Assembly: GCA_035295125.1 (NCBI GenBank)
Contig: DATGJP010000011.1
Coordinates: 1 to 64,000, forward strand
Reading direction: 5' to 3'
DNA length: 64,000 nt
From: JAICMB01 sp035295125
GTDB taxonomy: Bacteria; Acidobacteriota; Terriglobia; Bryobacterales; Bryobacteraceae
The notes beneath the pieces were generated by a model. That model was not told where the DNA came from, did not search any database, and saw only the letters and a list, made by a program, of their open reading frames with translations. Each line of letters starts with the position of its first letter. Position 1 is the first letter of the stretch. Made by a program: the position numbers and the translations under genes. Positions 26,903 through 35,592 of this stretch are shown here, in pieces.

Positions 26903-27871
26903 TCACCCCCGTCCGGTGGGGCCGCTGAGCAGCGACCGCAGCAGGTCCGGCGAAATGTTGACCTCGCCGATTTTCTGCGCATTCGCCGCCAATTCCTGGA
27001 ATGCCAGGGCGATGGTCCCGCGCGCGTCGCCACCGTGGGAGTTGAGCATCATGAGAACTCGCCAATCCAGGCCCTGCACGGGCGCGAGCACCGCTTTTAG
27101 CGCGTAAGCGCGGGTGTCCGCTTCTTTCCGTTCGTTTTCCGTCTTCTGGTCGGTGAGGGCTGCCCGTTGCGTTTCGAGCGCAATCTCACCCTCCAACTCG
27201 CGTTCGTGGAGCTCGCGCTGTTTCGTCTGGACGAGCAACTCCGTCTGCAGCTCGTTCTCCTTAATGTGGCGTTCCTGCTCGATGGCGGCGTTGCGGCGCG
27301 TGTAAACGGCCTCGTCGGCCTGACGGTTGAGCGCCTCGCGCGCTTCCGCTTCGAGCGCTTTCGCCATATCCGGCGTCGGCTTTACCGAAAGCACCGCCAG
27401 GTTGAGAATCTCGATGCCGAGCTGCGTCACCTCCGGACTTGCCTTAAGTTGGTCGAGCACCCGCGCGGTCAAGGCATCGCCATGAAACAGCGCCTCACGG
27501 AGAGGCAGCCTCTGGATCTCGGCGCGCATCAACGTCTGCAGAGTGTAAACCAGGCGCTCCGGCAGCTTTTGGTAATCGTCCTTGGTGTAGCGGCCTTTTG
27601 CATCGAGCGTAAAGTCGAGCATCCCACTCGCCCGCTTAGGGTCGGCGATGCGGTAAGTCAGTTGACCCTGTATGGCGAGTGTTTGGAAATCGGCCGTTGG
27701 CTCGGTAAAGACAAACGGAATGTTCACGCTCGCGAGCGGGACGGAAACGATGGCCGAAGACGGCCGGAAGTAGAAGAAGGATAGCCCGGCCCCGGCTCGA
27801 ACCAGTTTGCCGCCGGAGTAGTGGAGAACGTAATCAGTCGGATTGGCCTTGCGGTAGCTGATGCCTAACAT
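26903..27871 (-). CDS. SPFH/band-7 domain protein
   Basis: A 322-residue protein. Residues 10-190 form an SPFH (stomatin/prohibitin/flotillin/HflK) domain, for example GAGLSFFYFRPSSAIVSVPL, TADFQTLAIQGQLTYRIADP, and LGIEILNLAVLSVKPTPDMA. A long charged coiled coil follows (about 190-262, rich in Glu, Arg, Gln), then a C-terminal helix that could sit on a membrane. No classical N-terminal membrane helix is seen, so membrane attachment may depend on partners. SPFH proteins oligomerise into scaffolds. The start has AAGGAGG upstream and lies downstream of a dedicated promoter. Confidence 0.87.
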   Translation of the reverse strand: MLGISYRKANPTDYVLHYSGGKLVRAGAGLSFFYFRPSSAIVSVPLASVNIPFVFTEPTADFQTLAIQGQLTYRIADPKRASGMLDFTLDAKGRYTKDDYQKLPERLVYTLQTLMRAEIQRLPLREALFHGDALTARVLDQLKASPEVTQLGIEILNLAVLSVKPTPDMAKALEAEAREALNRQADEAVYTRRNAAIEQERHIKENELQTELLVQTKQRELHERELEGEIALETQRAALTDQKTENERKEADTRAYALKAVLAPVQGLDWRVLMMLNSHGGDARGTIALAFQELAANAQKIGEVNISPDLLRSLLSGPTGRG

Positions 27872-27888
27872 CTCGTTTGAGCCTCCTT

Positions 27889-27935
27889 AAGTGTTCCTCT
27901 GACACCATTATGGTGTCATTAGGACACTTTGTCAA
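27889..27935 (-). promoter_or_regulatory. Sigma70-type promoter nested in a double palindrome
   Basis: On the minus strand TTGACA (27930-27935), a 17-base spacer and CATAAT (27907-27912) form a near-consensus promoter upstream of the SPFH gene. The -10 box lies at the centre of GACACCA-TTA-TGGTGTC (27901-27917). A second pair of arms, AAGTGT (27889-27894) and ACACTT (27924-27929), flanks it symmetrically. The layout fits an operator that occludes RNA polymerase. The -35 end overlaps the stop of the upstream HEAT-like gene. A repressor such as the NrtR-like protein of the same operon is a guess. Confidence 0.7.
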
Positions 27936-29817
27936 GACCCATCGAAACGCCATGATCGAGATCGGTTCCCCGAAAGCTGTTCAGGAGGTCAATGACCGGC
28001 TGCCGGAGTTCGGGTTGCGCGGCGAGCAGGGCCAGGAAATCGATGCAGGCCAGACGCAAGATAAAATCGCCGCTTTCGAGCGCCATCAACGCCCGCAACG
28101 CGCCCACAAGCGCAAGCGCCTCGCGCGGCGTCGCCGCAATGAGCGGGGCGGAATTGGCATCCGCATAACGAAGCAGCTTTGTCAGCGGCTCGCGAACGAA
28201 CAGATCCTGCAGAATCGGCCGCGGATCGCCGGCACCCAGAAAACGGGTGAACAGAGGCACAAACGCGGCGGGCGAGCCAAAGAATCGTTCGAGCGAAGCG
28301 GTCTCGATTCGCAGCGGACCCATTCCGCTGTAATCCGACTGCTTGTACCAGCGGTACAGACTCGTCCAAGCGGTCTGTTGTACGGCGAATGCCTCATCCC
28401 CAAATGCAACGCTGACCATGAATCGATGCAGCGACTCGTCCGCATACTGGCCGAGCTGCATTTCGGCGAGTTTGCACAGTTCCACGCGAGCTGACTCGCT
28501 TGCGGCACGCCAATGATGCGGAACGAACTCCGGCGGCAAACGCCCTTCCTTAGTGTTATCCGCCATGCCCCACTGGCTCGCCGAGAAGACACCTTCACGA
28601 ACCAGGAAATCGCACAGTTCTGAGAGCTCTTCGGGCTTGGTGCCGGTAGTTTGGAGCAGGTCCTGGTAAATGCGCCGGTTTCCCCGAGCGGCTCTGGCAA
28701 CTCGCAGCGTATCGCCAGGACGACGACAAAACTTGAGCGCCCCGCTGGCGCTTTCGCATACCGTGGGGTTCGAGCTCGTCTCCATCAGCTCGACACAAAG
28801 ATCGTGCAGGCCCGGGTCCGCTTTCTTGACGCGTCCTATTGCTCGCAACAGGTCCACTTGCACCGCCACGTCCGCCTGGCGAATTACCGCCTCGACTCCG
28901 TTGAAGCATTTGAGGCCGATCAATCGTGCCGCGGCGGCGCTTCGTTTGGATGGGTCGCTTTCGAGTTCCGCGGCGATGAGCCGGTCAATGTCTCCCACAG
29001 CTAACGCAGCACTGAACGCGACGTCCGGGTCGCGAGATACCAATGCCGCCGGGGGCAATTCGGTTTCCGCATCTCCCAGCATCGCGAGATGCACCGCGGC
29101 CGGCTGCGTGAACGGGCACTTTCTTAGCGCGTCGAGAAGTTCATAGCGGCCGCCCTCGATACCCGGCCCGTATAAGACGCGCCAATTGCTGAGAGCTAAG
29201 GCGGCTTCCGCCTGCAGTAAAGAGTTTGAGCTGCCAAACACCGCCCACACTTCCCGCTGTGCCTCAAAATCGCCCAGCAGCAGCCGAACCACCGACGCCA
29301 GCGACCGCGTGAGCTCGAAAGGCGAGCCGGCAGAAATCGACCGCGCGCGCGCCAGACGCTCACCGACCGATCGCGCACCTGACAACGCATTCAGCCGTGC
29401 GTCCGGCCACGGGAGTTGGACGATCAGGTCCTCTTCTAGCGCATCGCTCCATAATTGATGCTCCAGAAACGATTCGAGGAACCGGACATCTTCGACGTGG
29501 CGAACCATCACCGAGGCATGGCGCTGATAGATGTTGAGGTAATTCTCGATCTGATCGGGATCGAGCTCCGCCAGCATACGCGGGACGGCGAAACGGTCCA
29601 CGCCGGCATCTTTCAGCATGCGCGCGGCACCGAACAGCCGGTCCTCGACAACGGCCGCGCCGCAGGTCCGGCAGTATTTCCCGCTGGCCGGCGTCGGCTT
29701 CACGCACCAGAAGCAACGGACATCACGCCTAACGGCGTGGCCGCAATGAATGCAGAGATCGCCAGGCTTCCAATCGACGGGCTGCGGGCGCTGGCACGCT
29801 TCGCAGATGGCGCGCAT
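27919..29817 (-). CDS. Double zinc-ribbon protein with helical (HEAT-like) repeats
   Basis: A 632-residue protein. Residues 1-55 hold four CxxC pairs (C5/C8, C22/C25, C35/C38, C49/C52), a double zinc ribbon with GDLCIHC, CFWC and CRTCGA. The next 40 residues form a short helical module. The remaining part is a solenoid-like run of helices with HEAT/armadillo-like spacing, for example AVHLAMLGDAETELPPAALVS and VQVDLLRAIGRVKKADPGL. No enzymatic motif is seen. The zinc module is closely matched in the next upstream gene product. Three bases separate the two genes. Confidence 0.75.
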   Translation of the reverse strand: MRAICEACQRPQPVDWKPGDLCIHCGHAVRRDVRCFWCVKPTPASGKYCRTCGAAVVEDRLFGAARMLKDAGVDRFAVPRMLAELDPDQIENYLNIYQRHASVMVRHVEDVRFLESFLEHQLWSDALEEDLIVQLPWPDARLNALSGARSVGERLARARSISAGSPFELTRSLASVVRLLLGDFEAQREVWAVFGSSNSLLQAEAALALSNWRVLYGPGIEGGRYELLDALRKCPFTQPAAVHLAMLGDAETELPPAALVSRDPDVAFSAALAVGDIDRLIAAELESDPSKRSAAAARLIGLKCFNGVEAVIRQADVAVQVDLLRAIGRVKKADPGLHDLCVELMETSSNPTVCESASGALKFCRRPGDTLRVARAARGNRRIYQDLLQTTGTKPEELSELCDFLVREGVFSASQWGMADNTKEGRLPPEFVPHHWRAASESARVELCKLAEMQLGQYADESLHRFMVSVAFGDEAFAVQQTAWTSLYRWYKQSDYSGMGPLRIETASLERFFGSPAAFVPLFTRFLGAGDPRPILQDLFVREPLTKLLRYADANSAPLIAATPREALALVGALRALMALESGDFILRLACIDFLALLAAQPELRQPVIDLLNSFRGTDLDHGVSMGLDKVS

Positions 29818-29820
29818 CGG

Positions 29821-30387
29821 CTAGCTGCGCATTCTGCGAACGCGTCCCCAGAGATCGTCCTTCGCCTGGATGGTCATGGTGCGCAAGCGGGTCGGGATTT
29901 CGTCCTTCGCGAGCCCTTCGTGACGCAGCAGAACCGCGAGATCGAGCTCAGCCGTGGGCACAAACTCCGCGCCACAGGTGCGGCAGAACTTCCCCGGACC
30001 GCTCGCCGAGCACCAATAACACGACAGAATCGGTTCCGCCTGTTTCCCGCAAGCGATACACAGGTCGCCGCTCTTATAATCCTTCGGCTGCTTCGCGCCG
30101 CAATGTACGCAGTAGACCAGGTCGGCCGAGTCGAGCAGCATGCTGCCGCCCACGACAGCCGCAGCCTGAGCCTGGGCTTGAACCCGTCCGGTGGCCCAGT
30201 CCATGACGCGCGCGGCGACCGCCGGGTCGATGCCGGGAACGAGCTCTGCCAACGTCGTGGCATCACCCACGGTCAGCAAATCCTGCTTCGAGGCAATTCC
30301 GGCTTCGGCGAGAGCAGCCACCTGGCTGTCCGCGAGGCCTTTCGCTCGAAGGATGTTTTTTTCTAAAGTGGTGAATTCGTTTTCCAC
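29821..30387 (-). CDS. Double zinc-ribbon protein with helix-hairpin-like N-terminus
   Basis: A 188-residue protein. Residues 10-65 resemble a SAM/helix-hairpin-helix segment (GLADSQVAALAEAGIASKQD, ending in VPGIDPAVAARVMDWA), which in other proteins binds DNA or partners. Residues 93-138 carry four CxxC pairs (C93/C96, C110/C113, C123/C126, C135/C138) with GDLCIAC, CYWC and CRTCGA, the same cassette as in the following gene. A short helical module closes the chain. No function is known. Confidence 0.75.
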   Translation of the reverse strand: MENEFTTLEKNILRAKGLADSQVAALAEAGIASKQDLLTVGDATTLAELVPGIDPAVAARVMDWATGRVQAQAQAAAVVGGSMLLDSADLVYCVHCGAKQPKDYKSGDLCIACGKQAEPILSCYWCSASGPGKFCRTCGAEFVPTAELDLAVLLRHEGLAKDEIPTRLRTMTIQAKDDLWGRVRRMRS

Positions 30388-30402
30388 GCGATGCCAATCA
30401 TA

Positions 30403-30825
30403 TCAGCTTGGCCGTCTCACTTCGATATCCCGCTCGTCGTCCGCGACGCGTGTGAGCCGGATCTCGATTCTGTCCGCGGGCATGAGTTGCGGAAAGCGCT
30501 CACCCCATTCGACCAGTACCACGGCGTCACGGTCGAAAATCTCGTCCAACCCCAGGCGCGCAACGGCCAGCGGGTCGTCCAAACGGTACAGATCGATGTG
30601 ATACACGCGGCTGCCGTACTCGTGAATGAGAGTGAAAGTCGGGCTTGATACTTCTTCCGGCTCGGCAGCTCCTAATCCTTTGGCGATGCCCTTGGCCAGG
30701 GTCGTTTTTCCCGCGCCGAGATTGCCGATCAACAGGACCGCGCATTTCGGCGGGAGCTCGCGCGCGAGCCGTTCCCCTAGCGCGATGGTTTCCTCTTCAG
30801 AACGGGTGTGGAAACGTTCAAACAA
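30403..30825 (-). CDS. tsaE: TsaE, tRNA t6A biosynthesis ATPase
   Basis: A 140-residue ATPase needed for N6-threonylcarbamoyladenosine at position 37 of ANN-decoding tRNAs, where it works with TsaB and TsaD. It has the Walker A loop GNLGAGKTTL, the SSPTF segment, HIDLYRLD, and the C-terminal LVEWGERFP. The start is TTG at 30825, and it overlaps the end of the upstream Nnr gene by eight bases. The neighbourhood nnr-tsaE is common in bacteria and gives the front end of the NAD-themed array. Confidence 0.93.
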   Translation of the reverse strand: MFERFHTRSEEETIALGERLARELPPKCAVLLIGNLGAGKTTLAKGIAKGLGAAEPEEVSSPTFTLIHEYGSRVYHIDLYRLDDPLAVARLGLDEIFDRDAVVLVEWGERFPQLMPADRIEIRLTRVADDERDIEVRRPS

Positions 30826-32359
30826 GCGTGGGATTGAATCCTTCCGCGACCTCGCGCATGGCTAGCGGCAGTAGCCGGAGGATGTCGGTGGCGACGAACG
30901 ATTTCTCCCCGATTTCCGCGGCGCCGAGTTGACCGCATCGGCCGTGTAGATAGACCGCCGCCAACACGGCTGCTTCGAGCTGGTCGGGGAATTGTGCGAT
31001 CAGCCCGGCAATAATGCCCGTCAGGACATCCCCAGTTCCGCCGGTTGCGAGCGCGGGTGAATTCGTTGGGTTTACGAAGACTCGGCCGTCCGGCGCCGCG
31101 GTCAGCGTGCGGTGACCTTTCAGCACAAGGTAGACACCGCGCTGTTGGGCGAAGGCTCGGGCCGTCTCGACGCGGTTTGCCTGGATCTCGCGAATCGGGC
31201 GTCCCGTCAAGCGGCCCATCTCGCCGGGATGCGGTGTCAGGACGCGTGGCCCCGGTCCCGGCAGTTCGTTCACGTCGAGCGAATTAAGGGCGTCGGCGTC
31301 GACCACCATCGGCAGGCTGACTTCCCGGATTGCTCGCCGCACAACCTGGATCGTCTGGTCGTGCGTGCCGAGACCGGGTCCGATGGCGACCACTGTTTTT
31401 TTCTCGAGCAGTTCTGCGGGAATAGCCGAGATGAGTCCGCCCTCCGTTTCCATCAGCGGAGCGGTCATGACTTCGGGCGAATAAGACGCAATCGCGTTCA
31501 GCGCGGACTCCGCCGATCCTACGGTCGAAAGCCCCGCGCCTGCACGCAGCGCGGCAAATCCGGTCATGGCAGCGGCACCGGTCTTACCGCGGCCGCCGGC
31601 GATGGTCAGGACATGTCCGTAAAGCCCCTTGTTGGACTCCACCGGTCTCGGCGCGAACAGATCGCGGAAAACCGTCGGCTGGGCGAGAGACAGTTGGATC
31701 GACGCATCGTCCTCAAACATGGAGGGCGGGCTTCCAATCGCCCCTACACGAAGTCCGCCGCATAGCTCCGCCGCGGGCGATAGTACCTGGCACACCTTAG
31801 GCGCGGTGAACGTGACAGTTTTATCGGCCCTTACGACTTCGCCGTTTACTTGTCCGGTATCGCTCTCGATTCCCGAAGGCACATCGACCGCAATCACGGT
31901 GGCATCCCGGAATTCCGAGTTCATCTGCCGGATGACTTCCAGCGCTTTACCCTCAGCCGGGCCTCGCAAGCCCGTGCCGAGCACCGCGTCGATGACCAAC
32001 GTGGCGTTTCGCATGTCCGGAGTAATTTCGCGGGAAACCGGACAGCCGGCCACCTCGAGCATGCGGTGATTCTGCGCCGCGTCGCCCTTCAAATCGGCGG
32101 GGTCGCCAGTCAGGACGACATGCAACGCCCTCGGCTTGACCCGTATGAAAAGCTGGCGTGCGATGACCAGGCCGTCGCCGCCATTGTTCCCTTTTCCGCA
32201 CACCACCAGCACACGGTGTTTCGAAAGTGGACTGAACTTCTCGACGAGAAACTCCACGACGCGATGCCCGGCGTTTTCCATGAGCACGATGCCGGGCACG
32301 CCCGCCTCGATCGTGCGCCGGTCGACGTCGCGCATCTGAGCGGCTGTAAGCACCTTCAC
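30818..32359 (-). CDS. nnr: Bifunctional NAD(P)HX epimerase / dehydratase
   Basis: A 513-residue fused repair enzyme for hydrated NADH and NADPH. The N-terminal epimerase (NnrE) has VLMENAGHRVVEF and VCGKGNNGGDGLVIAR. The C-terminal dehydratase (NnrD) has GPGLGTHDQ, LTPHPGEMGRLTG and the nucleotide-binding TGGTGDVLTGIIAGL near the end. The GTG at 32359 is taken as start (VKVLTAAQMRDVD); the frame is open further to 32440. It opens a minus-strand series in which tsaE, zinc-ribbon, SPFH, NAD-kinase-like and Nudix genes follow. Confidence 0.93.
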   Translation of the reverse strand: MKVLTAAQMRDVDRRTIEAGVPGIVLMENAGHRVVEFLVEKFSPLSKHRVLVVCGKGNNGGDGLVIARQLFIRVKPRALHVVLTGDPADLKGDAAQNHRMLEVAGCPVSREITPDMRNATLVIDAVLGTGLRGPAEGKALEVIRQMNSEFRDATVIAVDVPSGIESDTGQVNGEVVRADKTVTFTAPKVCQVLSPAAELCGGLRVGAIGSPPSMFEDDASIQLSLAQPTVFRDLFAPRPVESNKGLYGHVLTIAGGRGKTGAAAMTGFAALRAGAGLSTVGSAESALNAIASYSPEVMTAPLMETEGGLISAIPAELLEKKTVVAIGPGLGTHDQTIQVVRRAIREVSLPMVVDADALNSLDVNELPGPGPRVLTPHPGEMGRLTGRPIREIQANRVETARAFAQQRGVYLVLKGHRTLTAAPDGRVFVNPTNSPALATGGTGDVLTGIIAGLIAQFPDQLEAAVLAAVYLHGRCGQLGAAEIGEKSFVATDILRLLPLAMREVAEGFNPTLV

Positions 32360-32477
32360 GGTTCCAGAATACAGAAGCGCGGGCCACCGACGCTGAGGCA
32401 TTTCGACACGCTTCCAAAGGCTCGGCCTATTAAAACGCAAATAGATACGGAGGTACGGGAATTGCTACGGAAACGCC

Positions 32478-35012
32478 GTGCAATTGCGTCTTGCGACGAT
32501 CCTCGCCTTCACGGCATTCCTGGGCGCCGCCGCGCCTCGCCTGAGGTTCGAAGAATACAGGGATGGATTTGTCACCCGGACGAAGAACGGCGCTGTCCGA
32601 TTCGACGATGATGGCGTGAATATCGGCGGTCAATTGCGCATGCGTGTTTTGCGGTCGCGCGGCGCCGAACCGGAAGGGGTCGATCGGCTGCCGGGTGTTA
32701 CAAATCGATTAATCGGGAGCGACCCGCGCCGTTGGGAAATCGGTGTCGCGCAATACGAACGATTGCGCTATTCGAACATTTATCCCGGCATCGACTTGAT
32801 TTTCTACGGTAATGAACAGCAACTCGAATTCGACTTCGAGGTGAGGCCGGGGGCGGATCCGCGCCGAGTACAGATGGAGTTTGAGGGCGCGAAGAAGGTG
32901 ACCACGGATCGCGCTGGTAATCTCGTGCTGCGAATCGCGGCGGGAGAGATGCAGTTCCGGAAGCCCGTGGTGTACCAGATGGTGGCGGGCGCACGGCGCG
33001 AGGTTCGAGCGGAGTTCGTCACGAAGAAACGGGGCCGGGTTGGGTTTGAAATCGCTGAGTACAACCATACGCGCACGCTCGTCATCGATCCGATCCTGGC
33101 GTATGCAACCTTTCTCGGCGGATCGGGCAACGATACGGCGTCGGCGATCGCGGTCGACGGCTTCGGGCGCGCCTACGTGGCAGGATATACGCAGTCGGCC
33201 GATTTGCAGACTACGACGGACGTGTTTCAGCCCAATCTCGCGAAGCAGGGTCGTTTCGATTTCGACGTTTTTGTTGCCGGACTGAACGCAACCGGCACCG
33301 ACTTGGATTTCGTGACCTACCTGGGTGGCGATGGGGACGATCGAGCCTATCGAATCCTGCTCGATGGTGACGGCAATATCTATGTTGCGGGGTCGACCAC
33401 TTCGCAGAACTTCCCCACCACGTCTGGCGTGTTTCAGACCACGGCTGGCTCGGGCTTTATCGCGAAGTTGAATGGAAAAGGAACGGCTTTGGTTTACTCC
33501 ACATATGTGGGCGGCCCGGTCCAGGGTCTCGCGACCGATTCATCGGGAGCGGTCTACGCCGCGGGGACCTCGGGGTCGAACGCGTTTGCGATGAAGCTCA
33601 CCTCCGACGGCAGCCAGGCAGTCTACTCAATGGCGTTCGGCGGTAGCGGGAATACGCAAGGATTGGGTGTAGCGGTCGATCCGTCCGGCAATGCTTATAT
33701 CACGGGCTTCACAAATGCGCCCGATTTCCCGACGACATCCGGCGCGGTCCAATTCCAATACATGGGCTTCAACGACGGATTCGTCACCGAGATCAGCCCG
33801 GACGGCAGCACGATTATTTACTCGACGTTCCTGGGCGGGACCGGCGACGACCAGCCGTCCGATATCGCGGTCGACTCGTCCGGCAACGCCTACGTCACAG
33901 GCCTCACGCGCTCTCAGGATTTTCCAACTACCGCTGGTGTCGCCCGTCCCACCGGTCACGGCCAGGACGCGTTCCTGACCAAGATCGATCCGACCGGCAG
34001 CCAGTTTGTTTTCTCGACTTACCTGGGCGGTGGCGACAGCAACCCGAAGTCCCACGCGCTGGCACTCGACAGGCAAGGGAACATTTATACGACGGGAGGC
34101 GCTTTCTACGAAACGGCGGGGCCGGATTCGGGGGACGTTGTACAGGTGATCAGCCCGGACGGAACGGCGGTTCTATCGCGTGCCGCTTTCCCTGAGCGGC
34201 TGCCGTCGAACGGTGTCGCGATCGCGGTCGATCCTTTCGGGAACGCTTACATCGCGGGGATGACGGAATATGCTCAGGCGGCGGGCATTGTTTTCGAATT
34301 GCCGATCGATACGACGCCTGGGGTAGTCGAACCCACTTTCCGAGGCGGCCTGCTGGATGCCTACGTCGCGCGCATTTCGCCCGTTTTGATCCCGCCCGAC
34401 GGCATTAAAAATGTGGCGAGCCTGATCAGTGGCCCGGTTGCGCCTGGCGAAGCGATAACGATTACCGGAGTCACTTCGACGAGAGGATTGCACGTCTTTT
34501 TCGACGGCGTGTCTGAGCCGATTTACACTGCGCCTGGTTTTCTCCTGCCCATATCGACGCAGGTTCCATTCGCCGTGGACGGCCAGACCAGCACAGTCCT
34601 ACAGTTCGAATCCTGGGGAACCAGGTCGGATCCCGTGACGCTCATGGTTGTTCCAGCGGACCCCGGTATTTTCGCCACCATCACCAACGCGGACGGAAGC
34701 ACAAACTCGGCGTCCATCCCGGCGGCGCAGGGTTCCGTGATCACCGCGCGGGCGACTGGTTGTGGCCAGACCGATCCTCCCACAGCGGACGGACAGATCT
34801 TAACGTCCTCCGCTCAAATTCATTTGCCGGTAACGGCAGCAATCGGCGGCGTGCCCGCGACCGTGATTTTCGCGGGCGCTCCCGCCGGTACGCAGGCAAA
34901 CATCGTGCAGATCCAGGTGCAAGTGCCGGACAATGCGCCTTCCGGCCAGCAGATGCTCGTCATCACAGTTGGCGGTGCGGTGGCTCCGCCCGTTACGGTC
35001 GTGATCCAGTAA
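32478..35012 (+). CDS. Secreted SBBP-type beta-propeller protein
   Basis: An 844-residue exported protein. A signal peptide (RLATILAFTAFLGAAA) precedes an N-terminal domain of about 190 residues with YSNIYPGIDLIFYGNEQQLE, known from bacterial surface SBBP proteins. Repeats of about 55 residues follow. Each has D-x-x-G-N-A-Y-[IV]-x-G-x-T and F-P-T-T-x-G-x motifs and a YSTFLGG strand, forming propeller blades. The last 200 residues resemble the Solibacter C-terminal domain (TITGVTSTRGLHVFFDG). The GTG at 32478 has GGAA upstream. The end overlaps purN by 20 bases. Confidence 0.85.
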   Translation: MQLRLATILAFTAFLGAAAPRLRFEEYRDGFVTRTKNGAVRFDDDGVNIGGQLRMRVLRSRGAEPEGVDRLPGVTNRLIGSDPRRWEIGVAQYERLRYSNIYPGIDLIFYGNEQQLEFDFEVRPGADPRRVQMEFEGAKKVTTDRAGNLVLRIAAGEMQFRKPVVYQMVAGARREVRAEFVTKKRGRVGFEIAEYNHTRTLVIDPILAYATFLGGSGNDTASAIAVDGFGRAYVAGYTQSADLQTTTDVFQPNLAKQGRFDFDVFVAGLNATGTDLDFVTYLGGDGDDRAYRILLDGDGNIYVAGSTTSQNFPTTSGVFQTTAGSGFIAKLNGKGTALVYSTYVGGPVQGLATDSSGAVYAAGTSGSNAFAMKLTSDGSQAVYSMAFGGSGNTQGLGVAVDPSGNAYITGFTNAPDFPTTSGAVQFQYMGFNDGFVTEISPDGSTIIYSTFLGGTGDDQPSDIAVDSSGNAYVTGLTRSQDFPTTAGVARPTGHGQDAFLTKIDPTGSQFVFSTYLGGGDSNPKSHALALDRQGNIYTTGGAFYETAGPDSGDVVQVISPDGTAVLSRAAFPERLPSNGVAIAVDPFGNAYIAGMTEYAQAAGIVFELPIDTTPGVVEPTFRGGLLDAYVARISPVLIPPDGIKNVASLISGPVAPGEAITITGVTSTRGLHVFFDGVSEPIYTAPGFLLPISTQVPFAVDGQTSTVLQFESWGTRSDPVTLMVVPADPGIFATITNADGSTNSASIPAAQGSVITARATGCGQTDPPTADGQILTSSAQIHLPVTAAIGGVPATVIFAGAPAGTQANIVQIQVQVPDNAPSGQQMLVITVGGAVAPPVTVVIQ

Positions 35013-35592
35013 TCACGCGGCGCCCGTCAATTCGGTAACCGGAGAGCACGAGCCGGATCGCTTCGCTGTAGATGCGATGCTCTTCCTTGAGAATCCGGGC
35101 CGACAATGTTTCGTCGGTGTCGTCGTCCAAAACAGGGACCGCGGCCTGCATGACGATCGGCCCTGCATCGAGGTGTTCGTCAACGAAGTGAACCGTGCAG
35201 CCGCTGATCTTTACCCCATGTACCAATGCCTGCGTTTGGGCGTCGAGACCGGGAAAGGACGGCAGTAGAGACGGGTGGATGTTCAGAATCCGCTGAGGGA
35301 ATGCGCGAATGAAGACAGGGCTCAACAACCGCATGAATCCCGCGAGACAGACGAGGTCGACGGCGGCGTCTCGAAGCGCGTCGACAAGCTGGGCATCGTA
35401 GACTTCGCGAGGCACGCCTTTCGACGCGATGCACACTGCGTTGAGTCCTAACCCGCGTGCCGTTTCGAGCCCGCGCGCTTCGGGACGGTTCGAAATCACG
35501 ATCGCGATCTCGGCTTCAATCTGCGGGAGGTTGCGGGCAATCGCCTCGAAATTGGATCCACGGCCGGACAGCAGGATGCCGAGCCGTTTCAT
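34993..35592 (-). CDS. purN: Phosphoribosylglycinamide formyltransferase
   Basis: A 199-residue folate-dependent enzyme of purine synthesis (GAR to FGAR). The motifs are SGRGSNFEAIARN at the phosphate loop, the HPSLLPSFPG loop with the catalytic His, and GCTVHFVDEHLDAGPIVMQ with the catalytic Asp. It is translationally coupled to purM by an ATGA overlap at 35589-35592. Its end overlaps the convergent propeller gene by 20 bases. Confidence 0.96.
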   Translation of the reverse strand: MKRLGILLSGRGSNFEAIARNLPQIEAEIAIVISNRPEARGLETARGLGLNAVCIASKGVPREVYDAQLVDALRDAAVDLVCLAGFMRLLSPVFIRAFPQRILNIHPSLLPSFPGLDAQTQALVHGVKISGCTVHFVDEHLDAGPIVMQAAVPVLDDDTDETLSARILKEEHRIYSEAIRLVLSGYRIDGRRVITGSRP

